A stretch of 64,000 nucleotides of DNA, taken from positions 170,041-234,040 of the forward strand of contig NZ_SPQS01000012.1 of NCBI RefSeq assembly GCF_004570865.1. The letters are read 5' to 3'. Below are positions 36,602 to 43,145 of this stretch, piece after piece. The notes below the pieces were generated by a model, which saw only the letters and a list, made by a program, of their open reading frames with translations, had not been told where the DNA came from and did no database searches. How positions within the stretch are numbered: the stretch's first letter is position 1; the number at the start of each line of letters is the position of its first letter. Source of the DNA: Bradyrhizobium frederickii. GTDB lineage: Bacteria > Pseudomonadota > Alphaproteobacteria > Rhizobiales > Xanthobacteraceae. The translations under genes and the position numbers were made by a program.

Positions 36602-36868
36602 TCACAGCCCCGTATATCCCGCCTTGACCGGGTCCACGCTGCCGTCGAGCTGGCGCAGATAGGTGAGGCCGCACACCGTCAACCTGTGGGGGTCCTTCTC
36701 GCCGGCTTCCATCAACGTGGTCAGGTAGTTGGTCACCTTCATGCGCGCCTCCTCGCTGGCCGCGGCGGTGCGGTTGGCGAGCAGGTCATAGGTCTGCATG
36801 ATGCGGTCGATGGCGGCTTCCATGGCACCCTCTGGTTGGTCGATGGTTTGAGATTGTTGATCAGGCAA
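36602..36868 (-). CDS. hypothetical small protein (88 aa)
   Basis: A mainly helical soluble protein, with AMEAAIDRIMQTYDLLANRT, then ASEEARMKVTNYLTTLMEAG, then the segment KDPHRLTVCGLTYLRQLDGS. It overlaps the 80-aa gene upstream by 8 nt and follows it on the same strand, so the two are translated together. I do not recognise either. The pair sits between glyA and ldtR, a place where rhizobia keep this pair conserved; the function is unknown. A hairpin at 36519-36548 (GGCCCCTTCCG/CGGAATGGGGCC) lies after it but has no T tract. Confidence 0.65.
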   Translation of the reverse strand: MPDQQSQTIDQPEGAMEAAIDRIMQTYDLLANRTAAASEEARMKVTNYLTTLMEAGEKDPHRLTVCGLTYLRQLDGSVDPVKAGYTGL

Positions 36869-37103
36869 CCGCGCGGGCCCCGGACTGCGCCTGGAATTGG
36901 GCGATGGCCTTGTTGGCGAGCCTGATCCTGTTGAATTCGCCCTGCTGGAGCAGCTTGATGATGATCCCGAGCAGGCGTTCGTTGGTGACGAGCGTATCCG
37001 GGATCGTGCCGGAGCGGCGAAGGTAGTTCGCGGCGATGGCGTAGGCCTCGCTCACGAGTTCCACGTTCATCGCCTGAAGCCCGCGCTCGACCAGCATCGA
37101 CAT
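36861..37103 (-). CDS. hypothetical small protein (80 aa)
   Basis: Taking the ATG at 37101-37103, the product is a helical protein: MSMLVERGLQAMNVELVSEA, YAIAANYLRRSGTIPDTLVT, NERLLGIIIKLLQQGEFNRI and RLANKAIAQFQAQ. The frame runs further upstream, but it passes through the terminator region of ldtR and is not credible there. It overlaps the next gene by 8 nt. Function unknown. Confidence 0.6.
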   Translation of the reverse strand: MSMLVERGLQAMNVELVSEAYAIAANYLRRSGTIPDTLVTNERLLGIIIKLLQQGEFNRIRLANKAIAQFQAQSGARAVA

Positions 37104-37184
37104 GTCTCCGATCCCGAGGGAGATAAGCCCTGGGCCCGGAACTTGTTCCGCGCAGCCGCGATTTTTTTTGCAGCGCAAAAAAGG

Positions 37185-37223
37185 AAACGCACCGGCCCGG
37201 GGCAATTCCGGGCCGGCGCGTTT
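37185..37223 (-). terminator. terminator after ldtR
   Basis: A long stem, AAACGCACCGGCCCGG against CCGGGCCGGCGCGTTT with one mismatch and a 7-nt loop. On the minus strand it is followed by CCTTTTTT. It lies 76 bp beyond the ldtR stop. Confidence 0.85.
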
Positions 37224-37298
37224 GGGGAAGTCAGGCACGTTCGGGCAGGCTTGCCGGTCTTGTTGCGGGCCGGCTTGACCTTGGTCCCTTCGGAAAAC

Positions 37299-37817
37299 TC
37301 AGAGGCGATAGAGGATCTGGTCGGTCCAGAACCGCTCGAGGCGATGCAGCGACTTGTTGAGGGTCGAGAACTCCTCGCCCGAGATGCCGCCGACCTGCTC
37401 CACCGTCTTGACGTGCTTCTGGTAGAGCGCATCGACGATGCGGCGGACTTCCTGGCCCTGCGGGGTCAGGCGGATGCGCACCGAGCGGCGATCGACGCGC
37501 GAGCGCTGATGATCGAGGAAGCCGAGCTCGACCAGCTTCTTCAGATTGTAGGAGACGTTGGAGCCGAGATAGTAACCGCGCGTGCGCAGCTCGCCCGCGG
37601 TCAGCTCCTTGTCGCCGATGTTATAGAGCAGGAGCGCCTGCACCGAGTTGATGTCCGCGCGGCCGCGGCGATCGAATTCGTCCTTGATCACGTCGAGGAG
37701 CCGGCGATGCAGCCGCTCCACCAGAGTCAAAGCTTCCAGATAGAGCGACTGCACCGAACCCTGCTGGCCGGAGACGCGCTCTGCGGTATCTGCCGCAGTT
37801 GCGACGGCTTTCATCAT
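37299..37817 (-). CDS. ldtR: MarR-type transcriptional regulator LdtR
   Basis: The 172-aa protein has the MarR winged helix (ALLLYNIGDKELTAGELRTR, GYYLGSNVSYNLKKLVELGF, HQRSRVDRRSVRIRL). The distinctive blocks LVERLHRRLLDVIKDEFDRR and INSVQALLLYNIG are those of the LdtR family. In Liberibacter and Sinorhizobium, LdtR controls an L,D-transpeptidase and osmotic tolerance. An autoregulatory site may be the TGTCGACA at 37841-37848, 24 bp upstream of the ATG. The gene is monocistronic, with a strong terminator. Confidence 0.85.
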   Translation of the reverse strand: MMKAVATAADTAERVSGQQGSVQSLYLEALTLVERLHRRLLDVIKDEFDRRGRADINSVQALLLYNIGDKELTAGELRTRGYYLGSNVSYNLKKLVELGFLDHQRSRVDRRSVRIRLTPQGQEVRRIVDALYQKHVKTVEQVGGISGEEFSTLNKSLHRLERFWTDQILYRL

Positions 37818-38171
37818 GACACTTCCCCTGTTGTCGTTTTTGTCGACACTTATTCGACGAAACTTGTGTCCCGCCTGATAGGTGCAACTTAAGGGGCTCG
37901 TTTGAAGATCGGCTTAAATAAGAGAATAAAGAGATCATGAATTTAAGACAGTGAATTGCGGATTAAGCCTGTGCCACAAGCACTTTTCGAAAGGCTCTGT
38001 TGACCTTCGCAAGGTCCTGTTCACCCTCCGTCCGCCCCTGTTGTCGCATTCCAGAACAGGCCCGCCTGGTTTCGAAACGGGCGCGTAACAGCTGTGGCGG
38101 AACCGGCTGGTCAACGAAAACTTACTTCAAATTTTAAGCAACCAGCGGTCAACCAAACGCGCACAACTCCG
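37818..38171. other. ldtR upstream region
   Basis: About 350 bp with no gene. The part next to ldtR is AT-rich (37905-37940) and holds the palindrome TGTCGACA at 37841-37848; it must contain the promoter. The rest up to the 38172 repeat shows nothing I can name. Confidence 0.5.
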
Positions 38172-38307
38172 CTCTCGTGTCCCGGACGAGCGAAGCGCAG
38201 AGCCGGGACCCGGCAGCGACGAACGAGATGTTGGAAGGATGGGCCCCGGCTCTGCAGCGCACCACGCCGCAAGTGCGGCGCGCTGCGCTTCGTCCGGGGC
38301 ACGAGAG
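38172..38307. repeat. 136-bp repeat element with 16-bp terminal inverted repeats, copy 1
   Basis: The ends CTCTCGTGTCCCGGAC and GTCCGGGGCACGAGAG are inverted repeats matching at 15 of 16 positions. Inside lie GCGCAGAGCCGGGACCC and CCGGCTCTGCAGCGCA. A related copy is at 52707-52841. No coding capacity is present. It looks like a MITE or a palindromic intergenic element. Confidence 0.75.
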
Positions 38308-38328
38308 CATCGATGTATCGAAGGAGCG

Positions 38329-38814
38329 CTACGGCGGCCGTTCGCGCGCGGCCATCCAGGCAAGCGCGAGATAGGCGGCGAGCATGAAGGCTTCGACGCC
38401 GACGACGACCAGGCTGCCGCCGTAGATGCCCGGAAACATCAGCTCGATCACCGCCATCGACACCACGGTGGTCAGCCACACCACGGCGCCCCACGGCGTT
38501 GCCAGCCACAGGCCGACGGCGGCGACGAGCTCGATCACGGCAAAGTAGACGGTCGCGGCCTGCCAGGCCATCGACTGGTTCTCGAACGCCTCGTCCTCGC
38601 CGCCGACAAAGCCCGTCACCTGCGCCCAGTGATAGAGACCTTTCAGGATCGAGAGCAGCGCCATCACCCGCAGGAACAGCACCAGGCGGCGCGTCCAGAC
38701 ATTGTCGTCGGACTCGGCCCGCTCCGACGAGATCGCAGCGACGGAGATCGCGTTGTCTCTGTTATTGTCCCTGGCGCTGTCGCGGGCCGCATCGCGGGTG
38801 GAGATCTCGGACAT
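38329..38814 (-). CDS. DUF6163 family membrane protein (161 aa)
   Basis: Using the ATG at 38812-38814, the N-terminal 45 residues are polar and repetitive (RDAARDSARDNNRDNAISV). Four membrane helices follow: RLVLFLRVMALLSILKGLYH, TVYFAVIELVAAVGLWLATP, GAVVWLTTVVSMAVIELMF and GSLVVVGVEAFMLAAYLALA. This is the usual form of the rhizobial DUF6163 family. It is divergent from hemB, with 125 bp between. The function is unknown. Confidence 0.75.
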   Translation of the reverse strand: MSEISTRDAARDSARDNNRDNAISVAAISSERAESDDNVWTRRLVLFLRVMALLSILKGLYHWAQVTGFVGGEDEAFENQSMAWQAATVYFAVIELVAAVGLWLATPWGAVVWLTTVVSMAVIELMFPGIYGGSLVVVGVEAFMLAAYLALAWMAARERPP

Positions 38815-38912
38815 GGTCCCCCTTCTGGCTGCTTCGGCCCGCAAAATCAATCGGCTACCCATCCCTTGCGGCAGGTCAAGCCGCGGTGACGGGAACCGTG
38901 CGAGCTGGTATA

Positions 38913-38923
38913 AGAATAATTCC
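38913..38923. promoter_or_regulatory. possible Irr box (ICE) upstream of hemB
   Basis: AGAATAATTCC, set in TATAAGAATAATTCCAG, fits the AGAA-N3-TTC core of iron control elements bound by Irr. It lies 17 bp before the hemB ATG. The flanks match the longer consensus only in part. Irr control of hemB is established in B. japonicum; the exact site used here is inferred. Confidence 0.45.
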
Positions 38924-38939
38924 AGCCGGAGGAAGAGTG

Positions 38940-40001
38940 ATGGCGATCAAATACGGACGTCCGATCGAATTGCGCGAGGTCTCGCGCCACGAGGGCACCG
39001 CGGTGCCCCATGCCCTCGATCTGACCGTCCGGCCGCGCCGCAACCGCAAGGCCGAATGGGCCCGGCGCATGGTGCGGGAGAACGTGCTCACCACCGACGA
39101 TCTGATCTGGCCGCTGTTCCTGATCGACGGCAACAACAAGCGCGAGCAGGTCGCCTCGATGCCCGGCGTCGAGCGCCTCAGTGTCGACCAGGCCGTGCGC
39201 GAGGCCGAGCGCGCCATGAAGCTCACCATTCCCTGCATCGCGCTGTTTCCCTACACCGAGCCGTCCTTGCGCGACGAGGAAGGCTCTGAGGCGACCAACC
39301 CGAACAACCTGGTCTGCCAGGCCGTGCGCGCGATCAAAAAGGAGTTTCCGGAGATCGGCCTGCTCTGCGACGTCGCGCTCGATCCGTTCACCAGCCACGG
39401 CCATGACGGCCTGATTTCCGACGGCAAGATCCTGAACGACGAGACGGTCGCCGTGCTGGTGCGCCAGGCCCTGGTGCAGGCCGAAGCCGGCTGCGACATC
39501 ATCGCGCCCTCGGACATGATGGACGGCCGCGTCGCCGCGATCCGCGAGGGGCTGGATCGCTCCGGCCTGCTCGACGTGCAGATCATGGCCTATGCAGCCA
39601 AATACGCCTCGGCCTTCTACGGCCCGTTCCGCGACGCCATCGGCTCGGCCAAGACGCTCACCGGCGACAAGCGCACCTATCAGATGGACAGCGCCAACAG
39701 CGACGAGGCGCTGCGCGAGGTCGAGCTCGACATCACCGAGGGCGCCGACATGGTGATGGTGAAGCCGGGCATGCCCTATCTCGACGTGGTTCGCCGCGTG
39801 AAGGACACCTTCGCGATGCCGACCTTCGCCTACCAGGTCTCGGGCGAATACGCGATGATCGCGGCCGCCGCGAACAACGGCTGGCTCGACGGCGATCGCG
39901 CGATGATGGAGAGCCTGCTCGCCTTCAAGCGCGCCGGCGCCGACGGCGTGCTGAGCTACTTCGCGCCGAAGGCGGCGGAGAAGCTGCGCGCCCAAGGATA
40001 A
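38940..40001 (+). CDS. hemB: delta-aminolevulinic acid dehydratase (porphobilinogen synthase)
   Basis: The 353-aa protein has Lys 221 (YAAKYASAFYGPFRDA) and Lys 275 (MVMVKPGMPYLD), the two catalytic lysines. The metal region reads CDVALDPFTSHGHDG, with Asp at 148 and 156 where zinc enzymes have Cys. That is the magnesium-type active site described for B. japonicum ALAD. It makes porphobilinogen for heme and is controlled by iron through Irr in this genus. RBS GGAGGAAGAG precedes the ATG. The open frame runs upstream, but that part is antisense to DUF6163. Confidence 0.96.
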   Translation: MAIKYGRPIELREVSRHEGTAVPHALDLTVRPRRNRKAEWARRMVRENVLTTDDLIWPLFLIDGNNKREQVASMPGVERLSVDQAVREAERAMKLTIPCIALFPYTEPSLRDEEGSEATNPNNLVCQAVRAIKKEFPEIGLLCDVALDPFTSHGHDGLISDGKILNDETVAVLVRQALVQAEAGCDIIAPSDMMDGRVAAIREGLDRSGLLDVQIMAYAAKYASAFYGPFRDAIGSAKTLTGDKRTYQMDSANSDEALREVELDITEGADMVMVKPGMPYLDVVRRVKDTFAMPTFAYQVSGEYAMIAAAANNGWLDGDRAMMESLLAFKRAGADGVLSYFAPKAAEKLRAQG

Positions 40002-40022
40002 GGTGCCGTAGGAAAAGGTGCT

Positions 40023-40112
40023 GTAGGGTGGGCAAAGCGAAAGCGTGCCCACCACCTTTATCGAAATCGAGAGAATGGTGGGCACGGCGCTACGCGCCTT
40101 TGCCCACCCTAC
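40023..40112. repeat. 90-bp palindromic repeat with 15-bp perfect ends
   Basis: GTAGGGTGGGCAAAG (40023-40037) and CTTTGCCCACCCTAC (40098-40112) are perfect inverted repeats; the inner arms GTGCCCACCA and TGGTGGGCAC also pair. It can form a nearly complete hairpin. It lies 21 bp after hemB and may end its transcript. Confidence 0.8.
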
Positions 40113-40246
40113 GGCAGCTGCGTGCGCGGCAGCCTCCCGCCCCCGAATCGCCGGAATATTTCGGCTTGTTAATGTCCGCGCCCTTGGCACGGGCATGGCC
40201 TGTTCCCATGTCTTGCCACGGGGTTTTCCCCTTGGGAGGACGGACG

Positions 40247-40789
40247 ATGTCGTACGACTCGGGCAATTCAGGCGCCTGGCGCAATAACGGCGGGGTGCAG
40301 CCGCACGCCTACGACCCCTATCTGCAGCCGGAGCTGTTCCGGGGCGTTGCGACGCGGCGGGTGTTCGCCTTCCTGATCGACATGGTCGTGATCTCCGTGC
40401 CGGTGATCCTCGGCTACATCTTCATCGCGTTGTTCGGGGTGGTTACGCTCGGCATCGGCTGGGCGCTGTTCTGGCTGGCCTGGCCCGCCTCGGTCATCTG
40501 GGCCATCGTCTATTACGGCGCCTGCATCGGCGGTCCCTCGTCGGCGACCATCGGCATGCGCCTGATGGATCTGGAGCTGCGCACCTGGTACGGCGCGCCA
40601 GGCTATTTCGTGCTCGGCGCCACCCATGCCGTGCTGTTCTGGGTGACGGTCTCGTTCCTGACGCCCTTCGTGGTGCTGGTCGGCCTGTTCAACGGCCGCC
40701 GGCGGCTGCTGCACGATTTCGTGCTGGGAACGGTCGTGATCAACAATTCCGTCCGCGCACCGGTGCCACAGGGCGCCAGAGGCTGGTGA
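40247..40789 (+). CDS. RDD family membrane protein
   Basis: RBS GGGAGGA precedes the ATG at 40247. The 180-aa protein has an N-terminal polar tail, then RRVFAFLIDMVVISVPVILG, with the family Arg and Asp (ATRRVFAFLID). SSATIGMRLMDLELR and LLHDFVLGTVVIN follow, the three RDD blocks that give the family its name. Four to five membrane helices are seen. RDD proteins have been linked to transport or envelope stress, but no function is fixed. Confidence 0.85.
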   Translation: MSYDSGNSGAWRNNGGVQPHAYDPYLQPELFRGVATRRVFAFLIDMVVISVPVILGYIFIALFGVVTLGIGWALFWLAWPASVIWAIVYYGACIGGPSSATIGMRLMDLELRTWYGAPGYFVLGATHAVLFWVTVSFLTPFVVLVGLFNGRRRLLHDFVLGTVVINNSVRAPVPQGARGW

Positions 40790-40909
40790 GCAAGAACCTA
40801 TCAACCAGGAGCGACTAAAGCTGTCTGATCCGACCCGCCGAGCAGACCGATTGACCAGGGGCTTGCGTAGCGCGATGCTGACATTCACTTCGGAGGCCCA
40901 CGACGTCCC

Positions 40910-41686
40910 TTGACCCAGCACTCGCGCGACACCCCCCAATTTTACCTTACGGCGCCCTCCCCCTGCCCGTATTTGCCGGGGCGGCATGAGCGCAAGGTGT
41001 TCACGCATCTGGTTGGGGACCGGGCCGGCGACCTCAACGACCTGCTGACCCATGGCGGCTTCCGCCGCAGCCAGTCGATCGCCTACCGGCCGGCCTGCGA
41101 CCAGTGCCGCGCCTGCGTCTCGGTCCGGGTCGTCGCCAACGAGTTCCGGCCCTCGCGCAACTTCCGCAAGGTGATGGCGCGCAACGCCGACATCATCGGC
41201 GAGCAGCGCAGCGCGGTGCCCACCTCCGAGCAATATTCCGTGTTCCGGGCCTATCTCGACGCCCGCCACCGCCACGGCGGCATGGCCGACATGACCGTGC
41301 TCGACTACGCCATGATGGTCGAGGACAGCCATGTCGAGACCCGCATCATCGAATACCGCAAGCGCGGCCCCGACAGCGGTGTCACCGGCCGCGGCGAGGA
41401 GCTGATCGCCGTCGCCCTCACCGACGTGCTCAGCGACGGCCTGTCGATGGTCTATTCGTTCTTCGAGCCGAGCCAGGTCAGCCGCTCGATGGGCACCTTC
41501 ATGATCCTCGACCACATCGCCCGCGCCCGCCGGCAGGGGCTGCCTTACGTCTATCTCGGCTACTGGATCGAGGGCTCCAAGAAGATGGACTACAAGGCCC
41601 GCTTCCTGCCGCAGCAGCGCCTCGCGCCCTCCGGCTGGCTGCGCATCGACGCGCAGGGCGATGCGGCGTCCGAGCCGCAGGATTGA
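40910..41686 (+). CDS. bpt: N-end rule aminoacyl-tRNA protein transferase (arginyl/leucyl transferase)
   Basis: The TTG at 40910 with GGAGG 13 nt upstream gives 258 aa. The family blocks are CPYLPGRHERKVFTHL, SIAYRPACDQCRACVSVRV, FRAYLDARHRHGGM, DGLSMVYSFFEPSQVSRSMG and YVYLGYWIEGSKKMDYKARF. Bpt transfers leucine to N-terminal Asp/Glu, while the eukaryotic relative ATE transfers Arg; the bacterial form is meant here. It feeds the ClpS/ClpAP degradation route. It reads away from hemB and is convergent with the DyP gene. Confidence 0.9.
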   Translation: MTQHSRDTPQFYLTAPSPCPYLPGRHERKVFTHLVGDRAGDLNDLLTHGGFRRSQSIAYRPACDQCRACVSVRVVANEFRPSRNFRKVMARNADIIGEQRSAVPTSEQYSVFRAYLDARHRHGGMADMTVLDYAMMVEDSHVETRIIEYRKRGPDSGVTGRGEELIAVALTDVLSDGLSMVYSFFEPSQVSRSMGTFMILDHIARARRQGLPYVYLGYWIEGSKKMDYKARFLPQQRLAPSGWLRIDAQGDAASEPQD

Positions 41687-41688
41687 GG

Positions 41689-41755
41689 CGCGATCCGGAA
41701 GAGCGCGAAGCGGCTTCCGCAAAGGTCACCCGCAAACAACAACCTCAAGCGCGTG
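41689..41755. repeat. decayed RIME-like repeat overlapping the DyP stop codon
   Basis: GCGATCCGGAAGAGCGCGAAG, then GGCTTCCGCAAAGG and AACAACAACCTCAAGCGCG, follow the same order as the better copy at 60086-60186. The last three codons and the stop of the DyP gene lie inside it, so the repeat supplied the gene's end or the gene grew into it. Confidence 0.6.
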
Positions 41756-43145
41756 CGATGAAGTTCAGCGCTGTGATCCCCGGCAGAAAGAAGTAACCCC
41801 CGCCGAGCGTCTGCGTGAAGTGCTGCAGCGAAACTTCGCCGCCGCTCGGCTGGTCGGGAATGGTGAAGGCCTTCGGGCATTGCTGCGACCCCACGATCGG
41901 GTCGTCCTGGCTCTCGAGCGCTCCAAATCTCCGGTTCTGCAGCCAGCGCTGGTGGATGAACTCGAACTGCCGCTCGAGATCCGCATTGCAGGCGATGAAG
42001 AAAATACCTTGGCGGCCCGACTTCTCGCGATAGGGCCGCCCACGCCGCAGCAACCGGTGCAGCTTGGACGACTTGATGCTCGATTGCACGTCGATACCAA
42101 GTGAGTCCCGGGGATTGGAGCGGCGCACATGAGCGCCCTTGGGACACATGAAACCGTCGGCGTCCTCGACGCGATAGCGGAATGCATCGGCCGCCGAATC
42201 CGACACAGGCACGGCCGGATCGCCTTTCCACGACAACGGCAGCCCGTTCTTCCGGCGCCCCATCAGCTTCTCGCCGGCCGAGACGCCGTTCGCCGCCGCG
42301 AAGTCCGCATTCGCGGCCTCGAACGCCTCGAAGGCGGCCACATCCTGCTCGAATTGACGTACCGCAAGGTAGCTTCCGTTCAGGGTGAACCGCCCGCTGG
42401 CACTGGTCCATCCCTCCACGTTCGGGCAAAAGGTCAGCTCGTCGTACTCGTTACGATAGCCCAGGATGAATTCGCCCGGCTCCACGACCCGGTCGTCATA
42501 GAGATCGCGAGCGCCCTCTCGCGCCTGCTTCAAGCTCTCGCCATCCTGGTCCCTGAGGCCCCGGATCACCGGCTGGGCGAGCCCATCGCGAAACCCGAAC
42601 GGCTCACGCAGCTTGCCATCCCCGTCGAAGAAGTCGGAATCCTCCCCCACCTCGATAACGGAGAAGACGTGCGGATCGATCGCGGGCAGCCGCGAAGCTA
42701 CGCCGCGCGCCTTCCATTCCGCCAGCAGGATGTGCACCACCTCGCCGCCGCCGGGGCCTTCGCGATCGGTCCAGGTCCACTGCCGGTATTCATCCCGCAA
42801 CAGCTTGGCGCGCAATTCGCTGCCCATGCCGCTGCGGAACGGCGTCGGAAACGGATGTTCGCTGGTTTCCCGGCAGCCCAGCTTCGTCAGCCCCGAATAG
42901 GTGAAGCCGATCGCGACGACGGCATCGAGAGGCTCCTTCTGCTGCTTCTCCTGCTTCGGCTTGCCAACCTGTTCTGCGCTGGCGACCAGGCCGGTGTCGA
43001 GCAGCTGCGCCAGCCATGCCTTCGCGAGCCTCTCATCGAGGATCGTCAGCAGCCTGAAACGGCTGGTGGTGAGCGAGCCGAAACCGCTCTTCAACATGCC
43101 CTGGATGTCGTGGCTTTGTTCGGAGAGACTTGGAGCGTGCCTCAT
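41745..43145 (-). CDS. DyP-type peroxidase
   Basis: Using the ATG at 43143-43145, the 466-aa protein has the GXXDG motif as GFRDG (residues 184-188, Asp 187). The proximal-side segment is CPKGAHVRRSNPRDS with His 339, and later come GRPYREKSGRQGIFFIACNA and TIPDQPSGGEVSLQHFTQTL. These define a heme dye-decolorising peroxidase. There is no signal peptide, so it is cytoplasmic or membrane associated. It is the last gene of a minus-strand operon and overlaps the 603-aa membrane protein gene by 4 nt (ATGA). Codons for the last residues fall in a repeat. Confidence 0.9.
   Translation of the reverse strand: MRHAPSLSEQSHDIQGMLKSGFGSLTTSRFRLLTILDERLAKAWLAQLLDTGLVASAEQVGKPKQEKQQKEPLDAVVAIGFTYSGLTKLGCRETSEHPFPTPFRSGMGSELRAKLLRDEYRQWTWTDREGPGGGEVVHILLAEWKARGVASRLPAIDPHVFSVIEVGEDSDFFDGDGKLREPFGFRDGLAQPVIRGLRDQDGESLKQAREGARDLYDDRVVEPGEFILGYRNEYDELTFCPNVEGWTSASGRFTLNGSYLAVRQFEQDVAAFEAFEAANADFAAANGVSAGEKLMGRRKNGLPLSWKGDPAVPVSDSAADAFRYRVEDADGFMCPKGAHVRRSNPRDSLGIDVQSSIKSSKLHRLLRRGRPYREKSGRQGIFFIACNADLERQFEFIHQRWLQNRRFGALESQDDPIVGSQQCPKAFTIPDQPSGGEVSLQHFTQTLGGGYFFLPGITALNFIARA

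Noticed and set aside
38847..40196. 449-codon minus-strand frame
   Set aside because: Antisense to hemB and running through a repeat.
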